From Citrobacter sp. (lineage in GTDB: Bacteria; Pseudomonadota; Gammaproteobacteria; Enterobacterales; Enterobacteriaceae), in NCBI GenBank assembly GCA_019415335.1, contig DXKH01000056.1, positions 170,666 to 234,665 on the forward strand: 64,000 nt of DNA, read 5' to 3'. Below are positions 47,518 through 56,854 of the stretch, one piece after another (position 1 is the first letter of the stretch; each line of letters opens with the position of its first letter). The notes beneath the pieces were generated by a model that did no database searches, was not told the origin of the DNA, and saw nothing but the letters and a program-made list of their open reading frames with translations. Both the position numbers and the translations under genes were made by a program.

Positions 47518-47781
47518 TTATTTGTTACCCAGCAGCGTCTTCAGACGTTCCCACTCGTCGCAGGTATAGCTCCTGGCATCCAGAATCTTCACCGTCCGCC
47601 CATTATCACGGTTAACGGAATACAGTGCATCTTTCTGCGGGGAAAGGATATCACCGGCATTCACCACAATGTCAGACTGGACTTCAGCGATCATTTTTAG
47701 TGAACCACCGGCATCACTCAACACTAATGCATGCTTCCCTGACGTTTTGTCATAGCATGACTTCTTCACCTGCCATTCCAT
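47518..47781 (-). CDS. pmrD: PmrD, connector between PhoPQ and PmrAB
   Basis: Small cytoplasmic protein that, in Salmonella, binds phospho-PmrA and protects it from dephosphorylation, so low magnesium sensed by PhoQ activates PmrA genes. The 87-residue sequence (E. coli 88) begins MEWQVKKSCYDKTSGKHALVLSD and ends SYTCDEWERLKTLLGNK, aligning over its length with divergence typical of PmrD. AAGGTAAG lies before the ATG. It converges on arnF. A PmrA-like box lies about 100 bases upstream, inside the end of menE, consistent with the known negative feedback of PmrA on pmrD. Confidence 0.88.
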   Translation of the reverse strand: MEWQVKKSCYDKTSGKHALVLSDAGGSLKMIAEVQSDIVVNAGDILSPQKDALYSVNRDNGRTVKILDARSYTCDEWERLKTLLGNK

Positions 47782-47878
47782 TGCTTACCTTTACTTATCG
47801 GGAACTTTTACATTACGTTACACAGTAGCAGATAAACAAAGAGGCAATAGGCGTCAGTTGGCAAAATTGCGAGGTGAA

Positions 47879-47895
47879 ATTAATGTTTTCTTAAT
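47879..47895 (+). promoter_or_regulatory. PmrA-box-like repeat at the menE end, upstream of pmrD
   Basis: ATTAAT-GTTTT-CTTAAT matches YTTAAK-N5-YTTAAK closely, with A in place of Y at the first position and T at the K positions. It overlaps the last menE codons and lies 98 bases before the pmrD ATG. PmrA repression of pmrD is established in Salmonella; use of this site is inference. Confidence 0.45.
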
Positions 47896-49250
47896 GTTTC
47901 ACGCATCCAGTCAACAATGGCTCGTCGGGAAATCTTGATCCCCCCATTTTTCAGTTCTGCAGGCAGCGAGAGCCAACGTACCGGCTGCTGGAAGCGCGCC
48001 AGTTTGTCTTTCACCCAGTCACTGAGATCGCTCTCTGCGACGTCTGCTTCACATTCAACTACCGCCACCGGACGGTGACCAAATTCAGCGTCCTCAATCG
48101 GGACGACAAATGCCTGCAGCACGTGCGGATGCGTCACAATAACCCGTTCCACCTCTTCGGGTTGAATCCCTTCTCCGCCGCTAAAAAAGAGATTATCCAG
48201 ACGCCCGGCGATGGTCAGTTTTCCGTCGTTCAGCGCGCCGCGATCGCGTGTGGCAAACCAGCCTTCATCGTTGACCAGCGGAACCAGTTTGCCGTTTCGC
48301 CAGTAGCCTTCCGCCATACTGGCTGCCCGCAGCCAGACTTCATCATTGACGATTCTGACTTCTCGTCCCGGTAAGGGCACGCCAACGTCAGCCAGACCGT
48401 CAGCCTCTTTTGCATACACTGTCGAAGCAAATTCCGTCAGGCCGTAACCACACCAGCAGCGAATGCCCCGCGCGCGCGCCTGCTCGGTTAACGCCACCGG
48501 AATCGCCGCGCCACCCAGCAAGACCGCTTTCAGCGCCACCGGCGTCTGGTTCACCAGCAGTCGCCAGAGTTGCGTCGGCACCAGCGAAGCATGCGTGCAC
48601 CCGGCCAGCATCTGTTCCAGCGGCTGTTTTTCCCGCACGGTCATCCGCGCACCGGCCACTAACCAGCGCCACAGAATCCCCTGCCCGGAGACATGGAACA
48701 GCGGCAGAGAGAGCAGCCAGTCGTCGTCTTTTGCCAGCGGCATCAGCGACAGCACACCGTCAGCACTGGCAATATGCGCCTGGCAGGTATGGACCGCCGC
48801 TTTCGGCAGTCCGGTCGAACCAGAGGTCAGCGTCATGGAACACAGACGCTGCGGCAGCCAGTCGACGGCATGCTGCCCATTCACGTCCTGGCAGTCCAGC
48901 GAGCTCAGAAAGGAAAAGGGGTCGTCACCCTCCAGGTCCAGCGCAAACTGCAGCGAGAGCTCGGGCAACAGAGTCGTCAACAAGGAGTGAGGAAGCTGCG
49001 GGTTGACCGGCAGGATCCTTGCCCCGCACTGCAACAACGCCAGCCATGCCAGCAAAGTTTGTGGATGATTCCAGGCGCGCAGCATAACGCCGCTGCCCTC
49101 GATAACGCCCTGCGCGGCAAAACCACTCGCCAGGGCATCAATACGGGTACAGAGCGTGCGCCAGCTTAGCACCTCATCATTCAGGCGTAAGGCTGGCGCA
49201 TCTCCCTGAACCTGCCGCCAGTACCGCCACGGCCAGTCAGGAAAGGTCAT
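47880..49250 (-). CDS. menE: o-Succinylbenzoate-CoA ligase MenE
   Basis: AMP-forming acyl-CoA synthetase that activates o-succinylbenzoate for menaquinone synthesis. The 456 residues (E. coli 451) include the AMP-binding P-loop-like [17 protein letters not shown] at about 155, the [11 protein letters not shown] motif, and [21 protein letters not shown] with the conserved hinge aspartate. The C-terminal ILKISR-type lysine motif appears as [15 protein letters not shown]. It is the last gene of the men cluster, overlapping menC by four bases. Its 3' end carries a PmrA-like box facing pmrD. Confidence 0.95.
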   Translation of the reverse strand: MTFPDWPWRYWRQVQGDAPALRLNDEVLSWRTLCTRIDALASGFAAQGVIEGSGVMLRAWNHPQTLLAWLALLQCGARILPVNPQLPHSLLTTLLPELSLQFALDLEGDDPFSFLSSLDCQDVNGQHAVDWLPQRLCSMTLTSGSTGLPKAAVHTCQAHIASADGVLSLMPLAKDDDWLLSLPLFHVSGQGILWRWLVAGARMTVREKQPLEQMLAGCTHASLVPTQLWRLLVNQTPVALKAVLLGGAAIPVALTEQARARGIRCWCGYGLTEFASTVYAKEADGLADVGVPLPGREVRIVNDEVWLRAASMAEGYWRNGKLVPLVNDEGWFATRDRGALNDGKLTIAGRLDNLFFSGGEGIQPEEVERVIVTHPHVLQAFVVPIEDAEFGHRPVAVVECEADVAESDLSDWVKDKLARFQQPVRWLSLPAELKNGGIKISRRAIVDWMRETLRKH

Positions 49251-50209
49251 CGCAGACGTTCCAGGGTTGATTCGTCAATCAGCGGCAATGGACTTCCCGG
49301 CCAGCGGCGAATCTGCTGCGCCTGCATCAGGCTCAGCGTATCCAGTCCCGGAATGGTGTCCGGCGTCAGCCACGCGGCAATGCGTGCCAGCTGCGTCAGG
49401 CCCAGGCTCGACTCGATGGACGAACTGATCACCGCCGTCAGCCCCAGCGCATGCGCCGCCTGTACCTGTTCGCGCACTTTCTCCAGCGAACCGGTCAGCG
49501 TCGGTTTGATCACCACTGCGCGTACACCCTCTTCTGCCTCAAAAGCAAAATCCGCTTCGCGCAGACTCTCGTCCCAGGCGATGGCAATACCGGTTTCCCG
49601 GGCAAAGGCTCGCGACTCGTCGCGCGTTTTGCACGGTTCTTCAAGGAAGGCGATGCGGTTACGGTAGTCCGGGTTTACGTACTTCGCGAACTGCTGCGCC
49701 TTCAACGGCGTCCAGGCCCGGTTGGCATCCAGACGCAGTCGCAATTCCGGGATCGCCTCCAGCAGCAGGTTGACCACCATGCCATCGCGAACCGCTTCGT
49801 ACAGTCCGACTTTCACCTTCGCGACTTTTTCGCCGGGCATGTCTGCCAGTTGCAGCACCAGATCGTCCGGATCGCCGGTACACAACGGTGCCGCCCGATA
49901 GTCCGCGACTTCAGGCAACGTTCCGGCGATTTCCGCCAGCGCGCAACTGACACCAAAAGCCACGGAAGGCATCGTCGGCAATGCGTCTTCTCCCTGCAGC
50001 CAGCCGTCAACCCAGGCCAGCAGCGCTGTCTGCGCCTCTTCCTGGGTTTCCAGACTGAAGCCCGGCAGCGCGGAGATCTCTCCCCATCCCTGACGCTCGC
50101 CGTCGTGCAGACGAACATACAGCCCGTCACGCGTTTTTAACCGCCTGTCGCGCAGAACCACCCCCGCGTCCATGGGGATCTGCCAGCGGTATACCTGCGC
50201 GCTACGCAT
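49247..50209 (-). CDS. menC: o-Succinylbenzoate synthase MenC
   Basis: Enolase-superfamily dehydratase that converts SHCHC to o-succinylbenzoate in menaquinone synthesis. The 320 residues equal E. coli. The acid-base lysine pair is in [10 protein letters not shown] (about 131-133). Metal ligands follow in [17 protein letters not shown] and AWDESLRE, and the second catalytic lysine is in [11 protein letters not shown]. It begins at the last base of the menB stop and overlaps menE by four bases. Confidence 0.96.
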   Translation of the reverse strand: MRSAQVYRWQIPMDAGVVLRDRRLKTRDGLYVRLHDGERQGWGEISALPGFSLETQEEAQTALLAWVDGWLQGEDALPTMPSVAFGVSCALAEIAGTLPEVADYRAAPLCTGDPDDLVLQLADMPGEKVAKVKVGLYEAVRDGMVVNLLLEAIPELRLRLDANRAWTPLKAQQFAKYVNPDYRNRIAFLEEPCKTRDESRAFARETGIAIAWDESLREADFAFEAEEGVRAVVIKPTLTGSLEKVREQVQAAHALGLTAVISSSIESSLGLTQLARIAAWLTPDTIPGLDTLSLMQAQQIRRWPGSPLPLIDESTLERLR

Positions 50210-51066
50210 TACGGATTCCGTTTGAATTTGCTGAAATCAGGCTGACGTTTCTGGTTGAAGGCGTTACGGCCTTCCTGACCTTCTTCCGTCATGTAGAACA
50301 GCATGGTGGCGTTACCCGCCAGCTCCTGCAAACCGGCCTGACCATCACAGTCTGCGTTCAGCGCCGCTTTCAGGCAACGCAGCGCCATCGGGCTGTTTTG
50401 CAGCATTTCACGACACCAGCGCACGGTCTCTTTTTCGAGTTCAGCCAGTGGGACAACGGTGTTCACCAGCCCCATATCCAGTGCCTGTTTGGCGTCGTAC
50501 TGACGGCACAGGAACCAGATTTCACGTGCTTTCTTCTGCCCAACGATCCGCGCCATGTAAGACGCGCCCCAGCCGCCGTCAAAGGAGCCGACTTTCGGGC
50601 CGGTCTGGCCGAAGATGGCATTGTCCGCCGCAATCGTCAGGTCGCACATCATATGCAGCACGTGACCGCCGCCGATGGAATAACCCGCCACCATCGCCAC
50701 AACCGGCTTCGGACAGGTACGGATCTGGCGCTGGAAGTCCAGCACGTTGAGGTGATGCACGCCGGAGTCATCCTGATAGCCGCCGTAGTCGCCGCGAACT
50801 TTCTGGTCGCCGCCAGCACAGAAGGCTTTATCGCCTGCGCCAGTCAGAATAATCACGCCCACGTTATCGTCGTAACGGGCATCCGCCATCGCCTGAATCA
50901 TCTCTTTGACGGTCAGAGGACGGAATGCGTTGCGCACCTGCGGACGATTAATGGTGATTTTTGCGATACCGTCGGTCGATTTCTCATAGCGAATGTCGGT
51001 GTAGCCTTCGGAGCAATCTTGCCATTCTACCGGTGCGTAAAGCATTGTTTCATCAGGATAGATCAT
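50209..51066 (-). CDS. menB: 1,4-Dihydroxy-2-naphthoyl-CoA synthase MenB
   Basis: Crotonase-fold enzyme performing the Dieckmann-type ring closure of o-succinylbenzoyl-CoA. The 285 residues match E. coli. Oxyanion-hole and substrate-binding segments include [37 protein letters not shown] and [18 protein letters not shown]. It follows menH by 14 bases and shares one base with the menC start. Nothing unusual is seen. Confidence 0.97.
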   Translation of the reverse strand: MIYPDETMLYAPVEWQDCSEGYTDIRYEKSTDGIAKITINRPQVRNAFRPLTVKEMIQAMADARYDDNVGVIILTGAGDKAFCAGGDQKVRGDYGGYQDDSGVHHLNVLDFQRQIRTCPKPVVAMVAGYSIGGGHVLHMMCDLTIAADNAIFGQTGPKVGSFDGGWGASYMARIVGQKKAREIWFLCRQYDAKQALDMGLVNTVVPLAELEKETVRWCREMLQNSPMALRCLKAALNADCDGQAGLQELAGNATMLFYMTEEGQEGRNAFNQKRQPDFSKFKRNP

Positions 51067-51080
51067 AGTGTGTCCTTTAG

Positions 51081-51839
51081 TCAGAGACGCAGAATCTGAG
51101 CCAGACAGTCCACCACGCCCGCGGGGTTTTCCCGATGCGCGTTGTGTCCGGCGTTACGAATCACATGGCGGGTCGCCGCGAATTCCGTCGCGAGGGCGCA
51201 GAATTTGCTGTCACGTTCACCACATAAATAATAAAACGGAAATGCGAGCGCGTTGAGCGCAGCGCGTAAATCAGGCTGGACCGCCAGCGAAGTGGCTTCC
51301 AGCATTGCCGCCAGCGTTTCACCGTTATTTTGGCTACGCAGTGCAACCAGCGCTTCTCGTTGCTGCGCGTTCAGCGAAGCAAAAACCGGCTGCTGGTACC
51401 AGTCATGAAAAACGTCAGTCAGCGCGTCATGGCGAAAACGTTCCGCCCAGCGATGGTCGGCGCGTCGGCGCGCGTCACGTTCAGCGTCGCTTTGCAGTCC
51501 CGGATGCCCGCCTTCAACCACCAGGCCGCAAAGCCCCGGCATCGCCTGACAGGCCGCCATCATCGCCACTCTGCCGCCGAGGGAATATCCCACCAGCCAG
51601 TATTTTAGTATGTTGTAACTAAGAAGGGTATTACGCAGTAAGGCAAGCACATCGTCGAATCCGCTGACGCGAATCTCCGCCGATCCGCCGTGGCCGGGTA
51701 AGTCGACATACAGTCGGGAAAAGCCCGTAAACTGCTCGCCAACCGACTGCCACTCCTGGCCATCGCCTGAAAAGCCGTGCAGAAAAACCAGCCAGGGTGA
51801 ACCAGACTGCACGTTTTTTGCCTGCGCGTGCAGGATCAT
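51081..51839 (-). CDS. menH: SHCHC synthase MenH
   Basis: Alpha/beta-hydrolase-fold lyase that eliminates pyruvate from SEPHCHC to form SHCHC. The 252 residues equal E. coli. The nucleophile elbow is [13 protein letters not shown] (Ser near 86), the N-terminal oxyanion segment is [13 protein letters not shown], and the catalytic histidine is in [14 protein letters not shown] near the C terminus. It overlaps menD by four bases and is followed by menB. E. coli has the same gene order. Confidence 0.95.
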   Translation of the reverse strand: MILHAQAKNVQSGSPWLVFLHGFSGDGQEWQSVGEQFTGFSRLYVDLPGHGGSAEIRVSGFDDVLALLRNTLLSYNILKYWLVGYSLGGRVAMMAACQAMPGLCGLVVEGGHPGLQSDAERDARRRADHRWAERFRHDALTDVFHDWYQQPVFASLNAQQREALVALRSQNNGETLAAMLEATSLAVQPDLRAALNALAFPFYYLCGERDSKFCALATEFAATRHVIRNAGHNAHRENPAGVVDCLAQILRL

Positions 51840-53506
51840 AGATGGCTTACCTGTGCCAGAAGCTGTTGCAGGGTTTGTGCGCCGTCGGTGTCGTTAACCA
51901 CCAGTTCAATCACCGTGGTCGCAGGAGCACGCCACGCGCCCGCCAGCGCCGCCTCCAGTTCATCCCAGTTTTCCGGTCGATGATATTTGAGGTTGAACAT
52001 TGCGGCCGCGTGTTCAAAATGGACATTCTGCGGCATCAGATAGAAACGTTCACGTTCGCTCTGCGGCGTGGGCAGGAGCGAGAAAATCTGCCCGCCGTTA
52101 TTGTTCACCACAATCAGTACGAACGGTGCGGAAACCTGGCGCAACAGGGCTAACGCGTTGAGATCGTACAGCGCCGATAAATCGCCCACGATCGCCAGCG
52201 TCGATTTCGCGCTGGCGCGCTGTACGCCTGCGGCCGTTGATATTAAGCCATCAATACCGCTGGCCCCGCGATTGCTGTAAACCGGGTAACCTGCCGGGAG
52301 TTTTGACAGTGCATCAATCAGACGCACCACCAGGCTGTTGCCGACAAAAAGCTGCCCCTGCTCAGGCAGATAGTCGCGAATGCGGTGAGCCAGTTGCGCC
52401 TCGCCAAAGGTGTCCCGACGCGCTACGACGGCCTGCCAGGCCTGCTCCGCCAGACGCGGGATGTCTACACACCACGGTTGACGTTTTTCTGCAGGATGCA
52501 GTTCCAGCCAGTCGCCGATTTTTGCCACCAGCCGACGACCGCGATGGTGCGCCGGATCCAGTCGTCCTTCGATGTTATCGACAATCCAGTACTCTTCCGG
52601 CTCACAGCTTGCCTGCCATTGCAGTAAACGTTTTCCGGTCAGGCTACTGCCCAGTTGTACCACTATCTGCGCCTGCTGCAGTTCCGTTACGGCCTTCGGA
52701 TTGCCGAGCCAGAGGTCGGCACAAGGGAGCGGCTGTCCAGTTTGCGACAGCACATCGCCAATCAACGGCCAGCCTAACGTCTGCGCCCATTGCGCAACTT
52801 TCTTGCCCTCTTCCGCGCTCATTCGCCCGGCGACGACCACGCCGCGTTTTTGCCGCCAGAAGAACCAGTCGCGCTGTTTGTCGCTTTCCAGCCGACGTGC
52901 TTCTCGCAGCCAGGGCTTGTCATCCTGCCACCAGTCGCCGAGGCGTTGCTGCCAGGCCAGACCGGTTTCGTCCATCTCGCCATACAGCGGCTCAGCAAAC
53001 GGGCAGTTGATATGGACCGCGCCGGCGTGCAGCGAGGCCAGCGCATTATCGATGGTCGACACCAGCCAACGCGCCGGAATGTCCTGGGTCGGGCGCGGAA
53101 GGGAAAGCGTTTGTGACGGATGTGACGCAAACATGCCCGCCTGACGAATCGCCTGGTTCGCGCCGCAGTCAATCAGTTCAGGGGGACGATCGGCCGTCAG
53201 GAGGATCAGTTTTTCACCGGTCAGCCCCGCTTCAATCAGCGCCGGATAGAGGTTAGCGACCGCCGTACCGGAGGTCACGATCACGGCTACAGGCTGTTTA
53301 CTGACCTTCGCCAGTCCCAGCGCCAGATGACCAAGACCACGCTCATCAAAATGAGTGTGGTGAATAAAGGCCGAATTTTCCGCCGCCGCCAGGGTGAGCG
53401 GCGTAGAACGAGAGCCAGGGGCAATGCAAACATGCCTGACACCGTGGCGAGTTAATGCTTCCAGAATGACCGCCGCCCAGCGTCGGTTAAATGCGCTTAC
53501 TGACAT
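51836..53506 (-). CDS. menD: SEPHCHC synthase MenD
   Basis: Thiamine-diphosphate enzyme that adds the succinic semialdehyde unit from 2-oxoglutarate to isochorismate. The ATG at 53506 ([18 protein letters not shown]) gives 556 residues, as in E. coli; the in-frame start 18 bases earlier has no support. ThDP-activating glutamate is in [15 protein letters not shown] (about 55), and the diphosphate/Mg motif is [16 protein letters not shown] followed by [14 protein letters not shown]. It lies 84 bases after menF and overlaps menH by four bases. Confidence 0.97.
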   Translation of the reverse strand: MSVSAFNRRWAAVILEALTRHGVRHVCIAPGSRSTPLTLAAAENSAFIHHTHFDERGLGHLALGLAKVSKQPVAVIVTSGTAVANLYPALIEAGLTGEKLILLTADRPPELIDCGANQAIRQAGMFASHPSQTLSLPRPTQDIPARWLVSTIDNALASLHAGAVHINCPFAEPLYGEMDETGLAWQQRLGDWWQDDKPWLREARRLESDKQRDWFFWRQKRGVVVAGRMSAEEGKKVAQWAQTLGWPLIGDVLSQTGQPLPCADLWLGNPKAVTELQQAQIVVQLGSSLTGKRLLQWQASCEPEEYWIVDNIEGRLDPAHHRGRRLVAKIGDWLELHPAEKRQPWCVDIPRLAEQAWQAVVARRDTFGEAQLAHRIRDYLPEQGQLFVGNSLVVRLIDALSKLPAGYPVYSNRGASGIDGLISTAAGVQRASAKSTLAIVGDLSALYDLNALALLRQVSAPFVLIVVNNNGGQIFSLLPTPQSERERFYLMPQNVHFEHAAAMFNLKYHRPENWDELEAALAGAWRAPATTVIELVVNDTDGAQTLQQLLAQVSHL

Positions 53507-53590
53507 GAGATTGTCCGGTATCAATATTGCGACTCAGTATAAAGAACGGAAAAAAGGGATTATTGATATGAGTCGGGAATATGTAACTCA

Positions 53591-54889
53591 TTATCCATCC
53601 ATCTGTAACAAAGATCGCAGGCCAGCGGCTTTATTGTCGATTTCCTGCCACTCTTGCTCAGGATCTGACCCGCGAACGATACCCGCGCCGGCATACAGTC
53701 GAACCACGTTACCGCTGATTTTCGCCGAGCGCAGCGAGACACAAAATTCGCTTTGCTGTAATGACAGATAGCCCGCCGACCCGGCGTACCATTCGCGCGC
53801 AAAAGGTTCATGCTGCTGAATAAACGCCCGCGCCCGCTCGCGTGGGATCCCGGCAACGGCCGCCGTGGGCTGCAGTTGCAGTAAACACAGCGTGTCATCC
53901 GCCTGATTCAGCGCCGTCCAGATGCAGCGCCGCAGATGCTGCACTTTTCGCAACCGCAGCACCTGCGGCGGCAAAACGTCCAGCGAATGCGTGTACTCCT
54001 GCAGGCGCTGGCAGATATCCTCGACCACCAGCATATTTTCGCGCTGGTTTTTGTCGTCCTTCATCAGCCATTCGCCGAGTTGCCAGGCCTTATAATCGTC
54101 AGGGTGATTCGCTACCGTCCCGGCGAGCGCCTCGGTACGGAGCGCGGTATCGCGACGACGCCAGAGACGTTCGGGAGACGAGCCCAGGAACGCGCTCTGT
54201 GCAGAAAACGCCATGTAAAAATGGTAGCAGTTCAGGTTCAAACGGCGACTTGAAGCCATCACAGCAGCAGCATTCACCGGACGAGAAAAGTGCAGATCGC
54301 TGGCACGCGCCAGTACCACTTTCTCCAGTTCGCCTTCAGCAATCGTCTGAGTGGCCTGCTCAATCAGGCTGATCCAGCCTGCTTTTTCGGGCCAGTGCTG
54401 CTCACCGGTTTTGCTTAGCCGCAATGTCGGCAACGGTTTGACACTCACCAGCGAGGCGAGGAAAGTCAGCGCCCGGTCAGCATCCTCACGCAGAGAAATG
54501 TGACTCCACAGATGCAGACGCAGCACTGCCACACCCCCACAACGCCGCCATTCAAGGCGCGGTAACACCAGGTTGCCCTGCTGAGGATCGAACGCGTTCA
54601 GTCCCCAGATGCGCAGGTCGGTTTGCTGCGGATGTTGACGAAGAAAGCGTTGTGCCTCATCGAGAGAAGAAAAGGACGCAACGACACCCAGCACAGCGGC
54701 CTCTTCATCACCGTTGCGCTGCTGCCAGTAAAATTGCGGATAAATGGACTGACTTGCCAGCCAGCTTAACGCATCGAAAGCGTCATTAAGGGGAAAAGGA
54801 ACATCGAGAACCCGAATGCCCGGTGCCGCCGGGATCGACTGCGACAAAAGACGCGTCAAACCTTCCAGCGCAGTAGTGAGTGAATGCAC
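53591..54889 (-). CDS. menF: Isochorismate synthase MenF
   Basis: Chorismate-using enzyme that produces isochorismate for menaquinone under anaerobic conditions. The GTG start at 54889, with GAGAGGTCC upstream, gives 432 residues (E. coli 431). The chorismate-binding domain fills the C-terminal two thirds, with LEKVVLARASDLHF containing the catalytic lysine, FLGSSPERLWRRR, RTEALAGTVANHPDD and the C-terminal AGAGIVRGSDPEQEWQEIDNK. It heads the men cluster. A TATAAT lies 27 bases before the start on the minus strand. Confidence 0.95.
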   Translation of the reverse strand: MHSLTTALEGLTRLLSQSIPAAPGIRVLDVPFPLNDAFDALSWLASQSIYPQFYWQQRNGDEEAAVLGVVASFSSLDEAQRFLRQHPQQTDLRIWGLNAFDPQQGNLVLPRLEWRRCGGVAVLRLHLWSHISLREDADRALTFLASLVSVKPLPTLRLSKTGEQHWPEKAGWISLIEQATQTIAEGELEKVVLARASDLHFSRPVNAAAVMASSRRLNLNCYHFYMAFSAQSAFLGSSPERLWRRRDTALRTEALAGTVANHPDDYKAWQLGEWLMKDDKNQRENMLVVEDICQRLQEYTHSLDVLPPQVLRLRKVQHLRRCIWTALNQADDTLCLLQLQPTAAVAGIPRERARAFIQQHEPFAREWYAGSAGYLSLQQSEFCVSLRSAKISGNVVRLYAGAGIVRGSDPEQEWQEIDNKAAGLRSLLQMDG

Positions 54890-54916
54890 GCGGACCTCTC
54901 CCTGTTAAAAACCTCA

Positions 54917-54922
54917 CATTAT
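54917..54922 (-). promoter_or_regulatory. -10 element of the menF promoter
   Basis: A perfect TATAAT on the minus strand lies 27 bases before the menF GTG. No good -35 is found 16-18 bases upstream, because that place is occupied by one arm and the loop of a 10-bp inverted repeat. An activator or structure dependence is possible. Confidence 0.5.
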
Positions 54923-54924
54923 AC

Positions 54925-54953
54925 GGGGTACTGCGGAAAAAAAGCAGTACCCC
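54925..54953. repeat. Perfect 10-bp inverted repeat between elaB and menF
   Basis: GGGGTACTGC (54925-54934) and GCAGTACCCC (54944-54953) form a strong hairpin with a nine-base A-rich/T-rich loop. It lies 33 bases after the elaB stop and directly before the menF -10. No T run follows the stem on the minus strand, so it is not a standard terminator for elaB. Confidence 0.75.
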
Positions 54954-54986
54954 AGTTTAGGGAGTCAATGCGATCTCGCTTACAGT

Positions 54987-55292
54987 TTATCGTCGTGCCA
55001 GCAGTAAACCGAGCACCAGTCCGACCGTTGCGCCGACACCAATCCCCTGCCAGGGCTTTTCGTGCACATAGTCATCTGCACGATAAACCGCCTGCCTGGC
55101 GCGATAATAGTAGCTATCTGAAGCCTGACTTACGCGGTTTTTAACCTCGTCCAGCGCCCGTTCCGCCCGCGCTTTCAGTTCGATGTACTTTTGATCGGCA
55201 GGATCCCCTGAGGAACGCAACACCTCTTCCAGCGTTTCACTCAGCAACGTCAGGTCGTCATCAATACGCGAATCACCAAATTGATAAGACAT
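54987..55292 (-). CDS. elaB: Tail-anchored inner-membrane stress protein ElaB
   Basis: DUF883-family protein related to YqjD and YgaM; E. coli ElaB is a tail-anchored inner-membrane protein linked to stationary-phase and oxidative stress and reported to bind ribosomes. GGAG six bases before the ATG at 55292 sets the start at MSYQFGDSRIDDDLT, giving 101 residues as in E. coli. Residues 15-75 look like a charged coiled helix. The C terminus (about 80-101) is a single hydrophobic segment with glycine zipper spacing, GIGVGATVGLVLGLLLARR. Confidence 0.94.
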   Translation of the reverse strand: MSYQFGDSRIDDDLTLLSETLEEVLRSSGDPADQKYIELKARAERALDEVKNRVSQASDSYYYRARQAVYRADDYVHEKPWQGIGVGATVGLVLGLLLARR

Positions 55293-55345
55293 CTCGTTCT
55301 CCATTTTAGTAAAACCTGCCCCTAACTATAGACAACGACTCAGGA

Positions 55346-55807
55346 TCATGCCCGAATCGCTTCGCGTGCCATCCCAATATGAGGGATGCCATCTTCCTCA
55401 TACACGTCGGTGACCGGTGCAAAACCAAATCGTGCATAGAATTCCTGCAAATGCGCCTGTGCCCCCAGATACAGCGCCTTCTCCGGCCAGTGTCGTTGGC
55501 AGGACGCCAGCGCCTGCGCCATCAGGTTTTGTCCCAGTTTTTCACCGCGTAACGCTTCACTGACGATCACCCGGCCAATCACGACAGGCTCCAGATCTTC
55601 AGCACTTTTCAGAATCCTCGCATACGCCACCAGCTCGCCGTCATGCCAGCCGAGGATATGGCGGTTCTCACCCGCCAGGTCGTCGCCGTCCACGTCGAGA
55701 TAGGGACAGTTCTGCTCCACGACAAACACCGCGCAGCGCAGTTTCAATAACGCATAGAGCTGAGGGACGGTTAATTCCGAATGATGCAGGTCTTGCCAGG
55801 TAATCAT
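55346..55807 (-). CDS. elaA: GNAT-family acetyltransferase ElaA
   Basis: Predicted N-acetyltransferase of unknown substrate. AAAGGAGCG about five bases before the ATG at 55807 gives 153 residues (MITWQDLHHSELT), the E. coli length; an upstream in-frame extension is not supported. GNAT landmarks are IGRVIVSEALRGEKLGQNLM, the acetyl-CoA pyrophosphate-binding loop at about 78-97, and YLGAQAHLQEFYARFGF with the conserved C-terminal tyrosine/phenylalanine. It is on the same strand as elaB but 54 bases before it, and divergent from rbn. Confidence 0.93.
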   Translation of the reverse strand: MITWQDLHHSELTVPQLYALLKLRCAVFVVEQNCPYLDVDGDDLAGENRHILGWHDGELVAYARILKSAEDLEPVVIGRVIVSEALRGEKLGQNLMAQALASCQRHWPEKALYLGAQAHLQEFYARFGFAPVTDVYEEDGIPHIGMAREAIRA

Positions 55808-55873
55808 CGTGCGCTCCTTTTTCCGTAAACGATTTATACTAGCCAGATTATTTTTCAAAAGTGTAATGAAATA

Positions 55874-56791
55874 ATGGAATTTCTCTTTTTAGGTACCTCA
55901 GCTGGCGTGCCCACGCGTGCACGCAACGTGACGGCGATTTTGCTGCATCATCAGCACCCGACGCAGCCAGCACTGTGGCTGTTTGACTGCGGTGAAGGCA
56001 CACAACATCAGATGTTGAGCACCACATATCATCCCGGCAAAATTGTGCGGATTTTCATCAGCCATCTGCACGGCGATCATCTGTTCGGTTTGCCGGGTTT
56101 ATTGTGCAGTCGTTCGATGGCGGGCAATGCTCATCCGTTGACGCTTTACGGCCCGAAAGGGCTGCGTGAATTTACTGAAACCGCGCTGCGCCTGAGCGGC
56201 TCATGGACTGACTATCCGCTGGAAATCGTCGAAATCACCGCCGGGGAAATTCTCGATGACGGGCTGCGAAAAGTGACGGCTTATCCGCTTGAACACCCAC
56301 TGGAATGTTACGGCTACCGCGTTGAAGAGCATGACAAGCCTGGCGCGCTAAATGCCAGAGCGCTGAAAGCTGCAGGCGTGAAAGCCGGTCCCTGGTTCCA
56401 GGATCTGAAAGCCGGCAAAACGGTCACTCTGGAAGATGGTAGCGTGATACGCGGCGCTGATTTTCTCGCCCCGGCGACGCCCGGCAAAGTGGTTGCAATC
56501 TTTGGCGATACCGCCCCCTGCGCTTCCGCGCTTGCGCTGGCGCAGGGGGCCGATGTGATGATTCACGAAACCACGCTGGATACGTCAATGGAAGAAAAGG
56601 CCAACAGCCGTGGACACAGTTCGACCCGCCAGGCAGCGCTGCTGGCACGGGAAGCAGCAGTCGGAAAACTCATCATAACGCACGTCAGTTCACGCTATGA
56701 CGCCGCGGGTTGCCAGCGGCTGCTGGCAGAGTGTCAGGCAATCTTTCCCTACACTGAACTTGCCGACGATTTCGCCGTTTTCACGGTTTAG
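55874..56791 (+). CDS. rbn: Ribonuclease BN (RNase Z-type)
   Basis: Zinc-dependent metallo-beta-lactamase-fold RNase that processes tRNA 3' ends with endo- and exonuclease activity (also named elaC). The 305 residues equal E. coli. The zinc motif [13 protein letters not shown] (about 63-75) is intact. Further ligands lie in the AIFGDTAPC and [10 protein letters not shown] regions, and the GHSSTRQAA motif is present near 246. It is divergent from elaA. In E. coli the next genes are elaD and the yfb group, but here cheV follows after 63 bases. Confidence 0.95.
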   Translation: MEFLFLGTSAGVPTRARNVTAILLHHQHPTQPALWLFDCGEGTQHQMLSTTYHPGKIVRIFISHLHGDHLFGLPGLLCSRSMAGNAHPLTLYGPKGLREFTETALRLSGSWTDYPLEIVEITAGEILDDGLRKVTAYPLEHPLECYGYRVEEHDKPGALNARALKAAGVKAGPWFQDLKAGKTVTLEDGSVIRGADFLAPATPGKVVAIFGDTAPCASALALAQGADVMIHETTLDTSMEEKANSRGHSSTRQAALLAREAAVGKLIITHVSSRYDAAGCQRLLAECQAIFPYTELADDFAVFTV

Positions 56792-56794
56792 TGC

Positions 56795-56821
56795 TCCATT
56801 TTTCGCCCTCAGTGCCGATAA
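56795..56821 (+). promoter_or_regulatory. FliA (sigma-28) promoter of cheV
   Basis: TCCATTTT, 11 bases, then a perfect GCCGATAA. The FliA consensus is TAAAGTTT-N11-GCCGATAA, so the -10 matches 8/8 and the -35 5/8. It lies 34 bases before the cheV ATG. Confidence 0.75.
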
Positions 56822-56854
56822 CAGTAAAAACGCAGTATTCACACTGAGGACAGA

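Noticed and set aside
47833..47838. Possible PhoP box upstream of pmrD
   Set aside because: Only a single TGTTTA half-site (minus strand) is present; no second half-site lies at the required 11-base spacing, so PhoP control cannot be supported from sequence.
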